Shown piece by piece: positions 1 through 12,082 of a stretch of 64,000 nucleotides of DNA. Below the pieces are notes generated by a model. The model did no database searches. It was given only the letters and a program-made list of their open reading frames with translations, and was not told the DNA's origin. Every line of letters begins with the position of its first letter. Within the stretch, counting starts at the first letter, position 1. Origin of the DNA: Diabrotica undecimpunctata (Eukaryota; Arthropoda; Insecta; Coleoptera; Chrysomelidae); the NCBI RefSeq assembly GCF_040954645.1, contig NC_092806.1, positions 124,001 to 188,000 on the forward strand. The letters are read 5' to 3'. Made by a program: the position numbers and the translations under genes.

Positions 1-15
1 AAGAGAGGAAATTTT

Positions 16-1317
16 ATGAAACGAGAAACGGTTACTGGACCAGTGAAAAATAAAATAAGAGAGCACATAAATTCTTTCCAAAGGGTAGAATCACATTATT
101 TTGGAGCACAAACTACAAAGGAATACATAGATGGTTCACTTACTTTAGCACAAATGTATCGGTACTACAAACTACAGGAAGAGACTGAAGGAAGGCCTGT
201 GGCTAAAAAATGCACTTACGAGCATATTTTCAAAACTGAGTTTAACATAACTTTCTTTCAGCAAAAAAAGATCAGTGCGCGGTTTGTGAATCATATAAAA
301 ATTCTTCTGCTGAACAGCAAGCTACTCTTGATCAAACTTATAATAAACATATCCATAATAAAATTAGAAGCAGAGAAGAAAAAGCACAAGATGTAGCAAG
401 AGCAAAACATGATTCTCAAGTATTGGTAGCTTGTTTTGATTTGCAGGCGATCCTTCCTACACCTTGTGGAGATGTTTCAAGCTTCTACTGTAAATGCAGC
501 CTGAACTACTTCAACTTTACAATTTTTTAGATGGTACAAAACAGTGCTTGCTGTTACTTTTGGCACGAGGCTATCGCTAACCGCGGCTCAAACGAAATAG
601 CTACGTGTCTGTTTGATTATCTTTTAACTCATTGTAATGATAAAGACGTTATATTTTATAGTGACAATTGTGTTAAGTAAAATAAAAATAAATTTATAGT
701 TACCATGTATCTCTATGCAATTGCAAAAATTAATATTAAATCAATCACGCATAAATTGTTAACAGTGGGACATACCCAAAATGAAGGGGACGCCATGCAC
801 GCAACTATTGATAGGCAAAAGAAGAAAATATGTGCTTAAAACAGGTCCCATTTATGGGTCCCATTTATGTTCCTGCATCATTGCCTGTCATCATAAAATC
901 TGCAAAAAAAGAGGTAAATCCTTACAATGTAAAGGAAATGTCAACAGAAGACTTTTATGACTTTAAGGATCTCAATTCAAAACTTGGAGGAAATTTTACA
1001 AAGAATAAAAAAGATGAAAAGGTAGTCTGGAATGATATCCAAGTTATTAAAGTTGTCAAAAGCAATTCTGGAAATTTCTTCTATAAAATCGATTATAATG
1101 CCGATGAGTTCGAAGAGGTCCATTTTAAAGCATTGACAAGGGGGCGCTCAGCAACCTTGAAGCAGTAATCGATTTAAAAAAGCCACCATCGATATCCTCA
1201 AAAACAAAACAACACCTTTTGGAACTGTGCAATAAAAACTTAATAATACCTGTTCATCACAATTTTTATGAGGACTTTGTTAATAATAATAATAAAAATA
1301 TTTTTTGTAAGAACTAG
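16..1317 (+). pseudogene. broken DUF7869-type (transposon-associated) gene
   Basis: Decayed coding copy that may start before the window. Its parts lie in different frames: EHINSFQRVESHYFGA and EYIDGSLTLAQMY from position 16; after a shift near 255, KKDQCAVCESYKN and FDLQAILPTPCGDVSSFY; then YFWHEAIANRGSNEIATC and IFYSDNCVK; then GHTQNEGD, PIYVPASLPVI and FYDFKDLNSKLGGN. A last shift near 1140 leads to a C terminus ending at 1317. In-frame stops lie at 528-530 and 678-680. The order WHE...NRG, SDNC, GHTQNEGD matches the DUF7869 proteins that are expanded in insect genomes and behave like transposon genes; their biochemical activity is not known to me. No terminal repeats can be seen on the left because the window begins here. 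Confidence 0.75.
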
Positions 1318-1608
1318 TTGATTTTTGTATTATGTTGAAGCCGTATCTCCTAGGTATCGTTTTATTCATGACTTTCTTCACAATGCAATATCGCCATAAC
1401 TATCAAAATACAATTAACGTTTTATTTTTAATAAATTCTAATAAGATCCAGCGAATAACTTTATAATTTGCTAACTAAATTGTAATTTTCAAGCCAGTCA
1501 TTCTAATAATAAATTATTTACAAGGCATAACTCGTTTGCTACAGAACGTTTTGCTCATTTCTCGAAATTATTGTATTTTGCACTTGTGGCTCTATTGAAC
1601 TAGGTGTG
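1318..1608. other. downstream flank of DUF7869 relic
   Basis: AT-rich DNA without coding potential. The part around 1500-1608 is less biased in composition and could be the 3' end of the same element, but its terminus is hidden by the following (AT)n tract. Confidence 0.3.

Positions 1609-1671
<63 letters not shown>
1609..1671. repeat. (AT)n microsatellite
   Basis: About 62 bp of uninterrupted AT dinucleotides. It forms the left edge of the tRNA-bearing repeat that follows. Confidence 0.97.
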
Positions 1672-1678
<7 letters not shown>

Positions 1679-1729
1679 AAGATATATATACACATAATAT
1701 TATACATATAATAAAATATTTATTAATAT

Positions 1730-2345
1730 TACTATTTATGTGATATGTTTTGTATTATTTATTAAATGTTCATAATTATATTATTGTTTTGTATTTCAAA
1801 ATAATAATCTCAATAAATCACTGTATGATCCAGAACTGTCAATTTTGAAATATATTTGTGTTATGTCCTCGGTAGTGTAGTAGTCAGTATCCCCGCCTGT
1901 CACGCGGGAGACCGGGGTTCGATTTCTAGTGGGGGAGGACTTTTTTATTAATATTATTACATTATTGTCATTTTTAAATACTTATGGATATTGCATTTTA
2001 ATTTGTATTGTATTATTAAATATGGAATTATGTTGCACTGTATTGTAGTGTATTTTTTCTATGTATATTATTGTCATTTTTAAATACTTATGAATATTGC
2101 AGTTTAATTTGTATTGTATTATTATATTGATAACAAAATAAACAATAAATTTTACTGCAGAGTATGTGTAAAAAATTTTTGCATTCAACTCCTTTCATAC
2201 ATATATGAAAATAAAAATATACATTATCATCAAAATATTGATTCAATCCTTCATTTTTAGTAAGTTGTTATTAATTCTGTTTCTCTTTCTGCTATGTCTT
2301 ACCTATAGAATTACATATGTAATGATTGCTGCCACACCCGTTTTT
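1730..2345. mobile_element. tRNA-bearing repeat, copy A (left end missing)
   Basis: Shares long blocks with 38690-39360. Left of the tRNA-like unit both copies have TTATGTGATATGTTTTGTAT and GAACTGTCAATTTTGAAAT. Right of it both have TTTTAAATACTTATG, then AAAATAAACAAT, then GCATTCAACTCCTTT, and both end near CTGCCACACC followed by a T run. Around 2285-2325 the reverse strand resembles the left subterminal part of copy B (ATTACATATGTAA followed by a GTAAGA...AGAGA...ACAGAA stretch), so this is the right end of a family with related ends on both sides. The 32-bp terminal repeat seen in copy B is not present here. The block containing TTTTAAATACTTATG occurs twice in copy A, about 100 bp apart. 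No protein is encoded. Confidence 0.7.
1866..1937 (+). tRNA. tRNA-Asp(GTC)-like gene, probably a pseudogene inside a repeat
   Basis: A 72-nt cloverleaf. The anticodon stem CCCGC/GCGGG is perfect around the loop CTGTCAC, with anticodon GTC at 1899-1901. The variable loop is AGAC and the T loop TTCGATT (1918-1924) forms a good B box. The acceptor stem TCCTCGG/TGGGGGA has one mismatch (G6-G67) and two G-T pairs. The T stem CGGGG/TCTAG has one mismatch and two G-T pairs. A T6 run at 1941-1946 would end Pol III transcription. Overall it is very close to a cytosolic tRNA-Asp, but the damaged T stem and its place in a repeat point to a captured, decaying copy. Function is not excluded. Confidence 0.8.
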
Positions 2346-2371
2346 TTTTCTTTGTTACTGTCTCTCTGTCT

Positions 2372-4086
2372 TTAATTTGACGTATGATATATCATACGCT
2401 GAACAATAACGGACAGAATATTTCATAAAACAATATTTACTTTAAAATTTTTACAACGAGTGATATTTGACAAAACATTGCAAACAGTCCTACATTATAT
2501 TTATTGCGTCGATATTTGGTGCACTTTCCACATTTTGCGCATCTTCGTTGCTTTTCAATTTTATCTACCAAAATACTCACATTACCCAAACGAATTTCTT
2601 CGGCAACATGTTGACTATTGTCCCATTCAAGTAAATTTTAAATATCGCCCAATACCATTTTTTAGATCGAATTCGAATCCTATGTAAACCTCTTAGCTTA
2701 TCGAATAAGTCTATACCATCTTCTTATACATTTGCACAAAGTTTAGTTGAGGTACCGCTATAATTTTTCTGTCTGGTCTGGACCGTCTGTTAAAATTTCG
2801 TATAGTAAATATTTTTGGAGTTGAAATATTAGTTGCCATAGTAACTTCATTATTGTCATTCCATCGAATAAGAGAGAGATGATGTTCTTCGCTGTGTAAA
2901 ACGTGGAAAGTTCCACGAATTTGTTTTTTATTTCTTTAAGTGGGGCTCTTTCAATTCTGTCTTTTCTAATTGTGCCTATATAGTATATCTTTTAATCTCT
3001 TAACCTTGTCAACAAAGGTAAAGATGTAAAAAAAATATCAATATAGATAACAAATTCTTGTGGTAAAAACCTTGTACACAGCTTTTCGGTTACGGAACAT
3101 CCTAACGAGATACCCTGTAATTTATCTCATCCAGTATAGGGATGACATTTTGCAAGGTAACCCTAACAAGGGGTTTCCTCGAATAAACTGTTCCATTGCA
3201 TGCTGTCAGCCAATGAACTTCCATTGATTGGCTGGAGGTAATGATGAAAACGTTTATTTAGATGGTCAATTAGGGGTTGAACTTTAATCGCTACTTGGTT
3301 TGTTGGTACAACGTATTATCGTTAAAGTGTAAACATATATGAATCTGTTTAAATCCGTTTGGACTCATAGTATAACTAACTAGATGTGAGTAACAGTCGC
3401 CTCGACATTCTCAATACATTCTCCTAGCAGGCAATGGGTGGTATCCAGAGAGAATAAGGATTTCAAAGTATTTATTTAACCTATCAACGGACAAAGAAAA
3501 AGGGCAGGATTTTTGTAAATCATACTTTACCATTTCTTTATAAAGACAGTCCATGAATTTTTCATCAAAAAATAATTTAAGCACATCGATTGTCTTCAAA
3601 TTTGGTTGTTTCAATTCAATTAGTATATGGGGTTCTATATTGTTTTTGAAAATATCTTTTATGGCTCCTTTTTACAGTTGTTTTTTTTCCCACTTACTAT
3701 CAATTCTTTTTATTAATTTTTTTCTATTTTCAGACTCTTGTGAAATTTCTGCAACGTCCCTTCTTCTGTTTTACATGATTCGTAAGTTTCAGTTGCAGTT
3801 GTATTTGACAGCACATTCATGCTTTAAGATAGTGTACCTCAACCAATACTTTGACAAGTGGAATTAAACTGGTCTTCCACATCACATATGGCATCATCTC
3901 TGTCAGAATCATTTCCGTCATTTGGATAATACAAAGTGAGTTAAACTTAGTTCAACTAGTCAATTTCCTGAGCCAAAGTATGGGGATTATTAGGATCATA
4001 TTTTTTCGTCATTTTTTTTAAACAGAAACAATATTGATTAGTTACTACAATTTTTCAGCGTATTATATATCATACGCAATATTTAA
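2372..4086 (-). mobile_element. piggyBac-type transposon with TTAA sites
   Basis: A 1.7-kb element bounded by TTAA at 2372-2375 and 4083-4086, the target site used by piggyBac. Just inside each TTAA lies an inverted end of about 26 bp built around a palindrome: CGTATGATATATCATACG on the left and CGTATTATATATCATACG on the right, each followed inward by CTGAA on the element's own strand. The minus-strand transposase relic fills the interior. The ends do not start with the CCY common in piggyBac, so the family is somewhat unusual. It lies just right of tRNA-bearing copy A. Confidence 0.7.
2430..3930 (-). pseudogene. piggyBac-type transposase relic
   Basis: Cut-and-paste DDD transposase of the piggyBac family, broken by several frameshifts and stops. 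In order from the N terminus: an acidic segment (NDGNDSDRDDAICD, near 3900); FFDEKFMDCLYKEMVKY and YHPLPARRMY, the longest intact piece (3411-3614); HICLHFNDN; PLIDHLNKRFHHYLQPIN in another frame; DIFFTSLPLL, which matches the conserved DNFFTS block; GTIRKDRIERAPLKE; and a C-terminal zinc-ribbon remnant starting RRCAKCGKC (about 2460-2580) in which later cysteines are lost. The catalytic core is too damaged for activity. The plus-strand ORF at 3553-3867 is its antisense shadow. Confidence 0.85.
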
Positions 4087-4510
4087 AGACCTTTAAAATA
4101 CTCACCAGTATACATTTCAATACTATTTATATCAATGTTTGATATTTAGAAGCCTTACTAGTTGAACACTACAAAAGGTTTGTCAGAATAAGTCAAAAAA
4201 GTCCTACAAACTCTCCTACAATACAACCGGTTAACTATAATATAACCTAAGAAAACTTAGCACAAAAAAGCCTTTACCGCCAGGCGGTTATAAATTTCTA
4301 ATGTTATAATAAACAGTTACCTTCTAACATCTACTCTGTAAGCTACATTAGAAAATAACTAATGTTTACTTTTTTCTGACTACTAGAAGAAGAAAACAAA
4401 ATGTCATATAAATAAATTGGTATAATAATTTAAGCAGTGAAGGTAAAGAAACAAATTTGAAAATGTCTAAAAAAATATCGTACTTGTCATTAGTAGTACA
4501 GTAAATTTAA

Positions 4511-5000
4511 CTATTTTCTTAGATCTTCTATCTGATTGCTATCAACTAAAACATAAAAACCAGCTTGTTTTAACCCATTTACGTTAAAACCTACAAATTT
4601 CAGATCTACTTTTCTACTCGGCAAAAGTTGTTGATTATTTTTTCGTTCAAAGGTGTAGCTTCGTTCTTGAAATGCCGTCGTACAAAAACTAGTGAAGGAT
4701 GCCCTTTGTTCGACCACAAAGGGAGCATTTATTTATCGTGTTATGTATGTGAGCAGGTTATAACTTTTTTACTTTCGGTACCAGGCCGTAAAAATTCGCA
4801 GTAGACAAAAACAATTTACGAAAGCGGTCCGGAATAAAAACGGAACAAAATTGGGGAATTTCGTCGGTAAAATTTCTTTTTATACGCAATAACAAGGTGA
4901 ATTTTTTATCGTTGAAAAAGTATTTTAAGTCAACATCTGCCACCTTTAAAACTTGTTGATACTGGAAGATTTTGGAGGTTAGTGAAGTTGAAGGAGACAA
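4511..5000 (-). other. two adjacent unidentified minus-strand ORFs
   Basis: Two open segments follow each other: 5000-4758 (80 codons, rich in F, K, D, with LLLRIKRNFTDEIPQF) and 4717-4511 (68 codons, with KVDLKFVGFNVNGLKQAG). The gap between them in another frame has a CSLC pair. The amino-acid composition is more protein-like than that of random AT-rich ORFs here, so this may be the remains of one gene or transposon ORF. I do not recognise the family. There are no splice sites I would trust. Confidence 0.25.
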
Positions 5001-5214
5001 GAAACTTTGTACATTTTAGTGACAAAGTATTTATTAAAACATTAAAAAACATTTTGGCGCTATCAAGAAATATATATCTGGGTCATGAAATAATAAAATG
5101 AACGGGGAAAATCAAACCAAATTTTGTGTATATTGGTATGGTAATGTGTGGAAAAACTATCTCTAGATTTTCAATTAAAGATTATTATACTGATACGAAA
5201 AGGTATAGATAACA

Positions 5215-5345
5215 AGTGATAGAGGTGAGAGCTGTAAGGGAGTCAGAAATAGGAAGTGATGGATACTACTTGATTGCGAAAATAATACAAAAGAAGAAAG
5301 AAGGTAGAATGTTAAGTTCTTAAACACTACATAAAATTAAATATA
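5215..5345 (+). pseudogene. LINE endonuclease C-terminal fragment
   Basis: Plus-strand reading EVRAVRESEIGSDGYYLIAK matches the end of LINE APE-type endonucleases, where a D(V/I)RA...GSDHYL(V/L) block holds the catalytic SDH. Here SDH has become SDG, so the active-site histidine is lost. Only this short block survives; the flanking DNA is unassigned. Confidence 0.55.
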
Positions 5346-5399
5346 TAGTAAAGCTAAGAACACGGATAAAGGAATCTGTGATATAACTCTGGTAAAATG

Positions 5400-6005
5400 C
5401 AAATTTAATCAAACAATTGCTTTAAAGGGGTTTCACGTAACGTTTAATTATTTTGTTTGTTATTTTTAAAACAATCAATACAGCCACATTTTGGTATTAC
5501 TGTATTTGAACAAACATTTAAAATTTCGATTTTTAGCCGGCATCGTTACTCTTTAAAATTTACATATTTCCTTTTTACTCGCAACCCTTCCTTAAAGCCC
5601 ACTTCAGACGATCTATTTGAACTATTTCATGTTTAAGCAGACTCATTGCTTCCAAATTACTTTTTTTTTTTCAAAGTAATTACTGCGAAGATAAAACCGA
5701 CTTACAGCAAAAAGAGCTGCATAATTACGATAAGTCTGTACTTTGAAAAGTTGAAAGTTGAAATACGGGGTCTTGGTGTGGTGTATTGTATAGCTATTCG
5801 AAAAATCGTTTAAAAGTTTTCTGAAACTGTGAGGTTTAATTTATGGCAGCTTTGATTCGGTATCTAGAAATATATTACTCATAAAATATATTTATAGAAC
5901 AGAAAAAAGATAAGTAATTAGCTAGTATTTTTGATATCAATCTCAACCCACTAAATTTAGATTTTTCCATTAATTTAAAAATTGCAAAAATTTTATTATT
6001 ATATC
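5400..6005. other. unassigned AT-rich DNA
   Basis: No coding, RNA or repeat structure recognised. Confidence 0.4.
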
Positions 6006-6007
6006 AT

Positions 6008-6425
6008 TATATTACTAGCGGACCAACTCGACATCGAGTTTTTTAAATAAAATTTTTATTTTGCGAGAAACATTAAGAGATCAATACAAACAATATAAGC
6101 CAGAATATACATAACATTCATCAATAATAATGCAAGTAAAAAGTGTATTAAATATCACGAAATATATCGTCGAAAACAATGTTTTTTTGTTACAATGTTA
6201 TCATTTAGCAGTTAATTTTGCATGCTGATCACGAATCCGGTGTCAGATTTGCTCTATCTTGACGTTTTATGCGCGTTTCGGGTCACTTCCGGCGTCGGAT
6301 CGCAACCTGAAGTACATATTTAGATTCGTCTCGACGAGACCTTTCGATCCATATATACATTGTGGGGTCTAAAACTTCCGGTCATCTCAAAACCGGAAGT
6401 GAATTTTTGTACCAAAAGTATATCT
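6008..6425. repeat. candidate interspersed repeat with inverted CCGGAAGTG motifs
   Basis: A less AT-biased block bordered by AT-rich DNA. It contains CACTTCCGGCGTCGGATCGC near 6285, a TCTCGACGAGA palindrome near 6330, and facing ACTTCCGGT / ACCGGAAGT motifs near 6380-6405. The look is that of a dispersed insect repeat rather than a gene. The family cannot be named from this single copy. Confidence 0.35.
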
Positions 6426-6429
6426 TGAC

Positions 6430-9400
6430 AATCTAATACGTAATACTAATAATATTCTGAAAAAATATTTTAATTATCTAATATGGTTTTTAAGTAAAGT
6501 GGTGGACAAGAAAAGGGCTTAGCGTTTTAGTATATAAGATTATTTAAATTTTAACATATCAATTTTGAAGGTAGGTGTTTTGCAAGACACTCGCAGACCA
6601 AAAACTTATGCAAGAATATCAAGAATTTAAAGGAAAAGTAATGACGAAGAAAGATCTTGAGTTAAAGCTTAAAAGTAAAAAATCTAAACTTGAAGTGGTT
6701 TGGACATGTATTAAGAAAGTTTGGCCTATTAACATATTTTATTGGGGACTACTAGAAAGATAAAAACGGTGTATACCACGCACATTATAAGATCGATAAA
6801 TGCTGAAAATCTACAAAAAGAAGATGCCTTGGATAAAGAGGGTTAGAAAAAGGTAATACGAATACGACAAGATGTTGTCAATGGTTAAATGAATGTTTGA
6901 TTTTAACTACGTCGTAAGTATTTTCATATATTTTTTAAATAAAATATTTCCTTTTTGTTTTTTGGGCACTACATAACAATATATGGATACGACATGTAAG
7001 ATATAAGATCAGAAAGTTGAAGGATAAGAATTGGAGTTTGACGATAGATACAGAAAAATCGCATATCTAGTTGCTGGAAAAGGAAATCAGAGCAAAAACA
7101 GAATTTTTATAACAAACTACTGTCAATGCAAATGGGTTTTTGTAGTCTAACATTTTACGATAAAATCAGAAATATGAAAAAGAATGGGAAATTTCTGTGG
7201 TTGTTCCGGTTTTGACTCAGCGTTAAATGGTTTTTGTTCAATCACAAAGTTCATTAATTTGTAATCTCACATTAATCTTAATTTTCTGCATTTGTATTGT
7301 TTCACCGTGTATAATTGTGAAACATCGATTAGTAGCTTAAGTAAAGTTTGTTCAACTTCCTGCAAACTTATGTCAACAGGAACGAATAATCCAAGAGTTT
7401 CAAATGTTTAAAAGTCTAAAGAGAAATGTATATCAGGCCAAAAAATGAAAATTGGCAAAAGAACCGGAATAGAAACTATTGTGGAAAATTTAATAAAAAA
7501 CATAAATATTTTCATGCCATATAAGACAACTATAGCAATTAACTATTAATTAGAGATTAGCTATTAACTAGAAGATTACTAAAATAGATACCCCGTGACA
7601 TTCGAGACCACTAATGCGACGAACAGACGGTATACAAACAAATAAAACACTATTATAAAGTGCAAAATAAAAGATTCTGATAGTTTAAGCAGAAATTTAT
7701 ATATTTTAAGCAACATTAATAAAACTTTCAATTTTAATCATGAGTATTTCATTTATTTAAAGCTTTAGTAGAATCGTTGAAAATTAACTATCCGGCAGGA
7801 CCGTGTATAGACTGGCTAAAAGTTGTCCGTGGTTAATTTTAGTTTCAGAGAATTCGTAGAAGAATCGGCTTGGAAATGGAAAGCAGCTAGCGGAAGTTAT
7901 TTCTCGACAAAACGCCTCCAGACATTTGATTGATTTATTGCTATTTTACGCAGTCCGGCGATGCCTTTTATTGCTGCTGCCTTCTTGTTAGATGTTTTTT
8001 ATTGTTTTTTGTTCCTTTCACAATTACACTACGCTCTAGTGAATACGAGAAAATTAGGGGATAATGTTGATTTAGATGTAATAAGGCCACTTTGAAATTC
8101 AATAAGGTTTTATTAATGTCATTTTTTTTAGCTCTTATTCTTTAATTAAACTCAGATATTTTCTGGGTTTTTGTTTAAAGTTAATACATAATATATACAT
8201 ACTATGATCACGTGACGTGAAATAAAAACTTCAGTTTATCGACAGACAACATACTTTTTTTCAACTCTTCTTTTTGCTTAAAACATTCCAACAATATGTC
8301 CAAACTTAAAAGCATAAAATAAACCTGGCTATATAATATATAGGTCTATACAAAATATACCAAACTAATATATCAACATATTGAAGAACAGTGTTTTTAT
8401 ATCCACTAGGAATTTAAAAATTTTAAATTTTAAATTTAAATGATTTATTTGCGATAAATACGAACGATTTGTGCAAACAGTAGATAGACATAAAGCCACT
8501 TGGAAGTGCAAACCCTTTGCAGATGACTTCCGGCCGTGACAATGTGCTTATTTTCATGTACGTCCAACGTTACAAAATATTGTGATTCTTCTACACCAAC
8601 AGCTTCGATCATTAAAGCGTTTTACATAATTGTTCCAATTAAAAGGAATATAACTGAACGCAGTTTCTTCTTAATGGCATTAAACCCAGACCCAACGTTT
8701 CGTCCCTTGCTCTTGGCTAAATTGAACAAGATTTTTAAGTGGCTGTCAATTTAAATTGCTTACAAGTAAATTAATTTACATCAAAGAGCCGTCTACTTAA
8801 TGCCAAAGGAGGCCTTGATTACATTTTTTAAAAACCAGATCGCGCGGAAAATTTCTGAGCTGGACGTACTTTTCGATGACAGAATTAAATGTAAAGTATA
8901 AATTTAATTTGAATATTCAAATAATGAATTTATCAAAATATATACCAAAAAAAAAACTTAAAAAAGACGGATAAATTTGAATATCCCCCTCAAGATATAA
9001 TAACTAACCTGGATCAGGAAATAATGGTGGGAAAGTATTTTTCTTGTTATGTTCATTTTAATTGGTTTTTTGTTTTTATCATTTCACTTCAGTTCTATTT
9101 ATTATTATGTGTGTTTCCTATCGATTTTATAATATTTAATGGTATACAGTACTGGTGTATAGTATCTATTGCTGGAAATGGCTATATTATATGAAAGATC
9201 TTTTCTATGAAACATATATAAGCTGGTTTGTTATATTAGTCAGTTATCTAATTACAAATACCGCAGAGCCACAGGATTGTCTGTTCTTCGGAATCTTCAT
9301 TATTTTGGCAAGTTTACCTTCTTTAGAGTTTCTACATAATTAGAAAAGCAAAATACATATTTTGAATGATAACTTACAACATATTATTTTATTATTAAAC

Positions 9401-10340
9401 TAAATTTTGCTCGGAGATCTTTCCGATAATTATTCAATACCTATCACTTTTTTTCTGCTTTGTACATCGTTTTAATAATATATAATTTTTATATATTTTT
9501 AATATTTCAAAACATTATTATTTTATATTTTTCGTAGCATCTTTTTTCATTTTTTTATACGAGCTTTTTTTGCGGCACTTTAACGATATTTTACTTACTA
9601 TTTTTCTATGTTTTGCTTTATTCCCTGTATATATTTTTTTCATCAATTTTGCAAGTAGTTTCGTAATTATTTGTCGTAATTATTTTGTTTAAAATGGTTA
9701 TAAAAAAAACTATATTAAAACAAGTAAAAGATGAAGAACATGTTCATAGGAGAAAAAAAAATGGGCAAGCTTATATAAAAATAATTTGTGACGATAAAAA
9801 CCAAGTAAAATTTTATTAATATGAATAACAAGACAATTATTATAACTGGTAAAAATTCAGTAATGATTTTGAATGCAAGTATATTGAAAATAACAAAGGA
9901 CGAGCAACAAAAAAAACTAACATAAGTCCATCTCTTATCAAATTAAGACGAAAGTTGCAATGAAGGATGTGTCAAAAAATTTATAAAATAATAAAACTGA
10001 CCTAACTGTAAAGAACGCAAACAAAAATAGTAATCGGAACACCCGAGACACTTTTATGGAAGGAACTCTTAAATGTCTAATAAGCACTATGGACGAATTA
10101 TGTAATTCTGAAATTATGATGTAGCATTAAAAGTAATAAAATGAAAACAGTAGATAATTTGTCCATGCGGCTCTGAAAAAAGCATCTTACCTCAAATTTA
10201 AATAAAATTACACTTCTAAATTATTTTTCTTGTCTTATCTATTTTATTGATTTTACTGCGACTTGTTATGACAATTATCTAATAATGTTAGTGAACACTG
10301 GTGAAATGATTCGTTGAAAAGTTTTACGTATCAGCTGTAT
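6430..10340. other. long stretch with no recognisable gene
   Basis: AT-rich DNA. The ORFs at 6575-6763, 8536-8754 and 9155-9343 have no recognisable domains and are short enough to be chance. A GC-balanced patch at 7860-7990 is noted under findings. Around 8410-8440 there is a low-complexity AAATTTTAAA palindromic run. Confidence 0.4.
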
Positions 10341-10344
10341 TGTA

Positions 10345-10730
10345 ATCGTCATCAGCTTTTTTAAATCTATTGCTGGACATAGGCCTCCTCTGTTTGTATC
10401 CAACGTATTTAGTCTTTTTGAGACAGTTTTTACTTATCTGCCCTCTCTTTCACTTCGCTTATTTGTGCTTCGTGATCATTTTAGTAGATTATAACTCATT
10501 TTTGCCAAGTGGCCAGCTATTTCCACTTCAGTTCACAAGACCCTTCTACGACATATTATGTAAACCTTAGTTTTAGTTAGTAGATTTTCGTTTCTGATAC
10601 TGACTTTCAGCGTAGCATCTATTGCTGATGGTTCTAGTCTTCTTTGCGATACCCTTAGTCTTGAAACGTTTTTTTCTATGTGAGTATGTCTCTGCACCAT
10701 TATGCTCCAAAAGATTTACGCGGTTAGTAT
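10345..10730 (-). pseudogene. RTE-type LINE 3' part, antisense
   Basis: On the plus strand one reads CATCAGC, then TTGCTGGACATAGGCCTCCT, a signature of the reverse complement of insect RTE-type LINE 3' ends. Further right come GTGGCCAGCTATTTCCACTT and TCTCTGCACCATTATGC, which are the antisense of the region encoding the C-terminal part of the RT ORF ('...KWAGH...', '...YGAET...'). The element runs right to left. It is heavily decayed and no frame is open. Confidence 0.55.
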
Positions 10731-11985
10731 AAATAACCCTAGAGTTAAGATTAACACTATTACAGGAATTAATATTAAACTTACCAGTCTTCCGGGTTGA
10801 ACTGTGTCGATTATCATTGCGCCACAGACACTACTATACTGATCACTTATTAATGATCAGTGTAGTTATAATTTAAAAATTTATAAAAATCTTTAAGAAA
10901 TTTAATATACAGGCATCTGTTTTAAAATTAATATATAAATATAAGAATAATTAATATATAAATGTATGAATAAGTGAAAGCGCGTTATAGTAATTAAAGT
11001 GATTTCAAGTACTGTTATTCCTCAATAGATTTGAGAGGACAAATGGGGTATAATTATTTTACGAAACAAGGAACATTAAAAATAAAAATGCGGTTTCGGG
11101 ATTTTCCTAATATTAAAATTTATTTGTAAGCGGTTGTTACTGTAGATAAGTCGGAAAGATCAGACTATTGGTAAGAAATATTTGCATAAATTGTTTAAAA
11201 TAGGAAAGTTGTGTAAATTGGTTTCTATTCAACCTGAAAAAGAAATTGATTTTGGTTATTCCAAATAATCTAGGATGAAAACATGAAATAGGTAGAAATT
11301 TTGTTTGTATAATAGGACAAGAGGAAGTGATAACAAAGGAAACCGAGGTTTGGATTTGGAAAAAAGAAACAGAAGTCAATGAGTTCGGTGCGAGATTGGA
11401 AAGGGAAAAGATATTTTTGGTTTATTCCTCAAATTAAGAAAAAATTAATATTATTTTTTTTTGTTGGTGAAAGAAAATGAGTAGTAACGAAGAGTTTGTT
11501 AAGTTTTGTGGTAGCAGGTAAGCAGCGCAAGCAGAGATCTCCAAAGCTCACAATTGTAAGTTTCTTTGAATTCAAATTATTTGAGGATAGGCTGTCTATG
11601 TCTTTCTTAAGAGAACACCAGAGTTACAGGCAGCAGCAGATTGTCAATTTTAATTTCGATAAGAAATAACTGCTTCGGACAAAAATCGACTTATGAGGAG
11701 GGTACATGAACCAGGAGGAGTTGTAGCCTAAGAAGAAGCAATTTCAAATTATAAATTAATTTTTTTTTCACATTCACAGGGACTTTGGAGCGAATTAAAA
11801 ATATTTTCTTGGTACTAAATAAAAACAGTTTTCTCCTTAATTCCTGTAACCGCAGTGTACATTAGGAACATCTGATCTGAGTGTTGTACATGTTGAAAAT
11901 TTATGGTATAACTTTGTTCTGTTAGAAAATGTTATAATGTTATGTTTTTATATAGCAGGTATATTAATCTTATGTTGATACATAT
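10731..11985. other. unassigned AT-rich DNA
   Basis: No gene recognised. A short inverted repeat ACTGATCA/TGATCAGT lies at about 10838-10865. The ORF at 11137-11379 (minus) has no recognisable features. Confidence 0.4.
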
Positions 11986-11989
11986 ATAC

Positions 11990-12012
11990 AATATACATAT
12001 ATATATATATAC

Positions 12013-12070
<58 letters not shown>
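11990..12070. repeat. (AT)n microsatellite, left of inverted arms
   Basis: AT dinucleotides with a few C interruptions on its left side. It abuts the outer end of the left 118-bp arm. Confidence 0.95.
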
Positions 12071-12071
<1 letters not shown>

Positions 12072-12082
12072 TATATGTTATG

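Noticed and set aside
3553..3867. 104-codon plus-strand ORF
   Set aside because: Lies antisense to the N-terminal part of the piggyBac relic and has no features of its own.
8500..8890. Possible foldback element around GTACGTCC / GGACGTAC
   Set aside because: Only short matching words (ACGTCCA, GGCATTAA) are inverted; no continuous arms.
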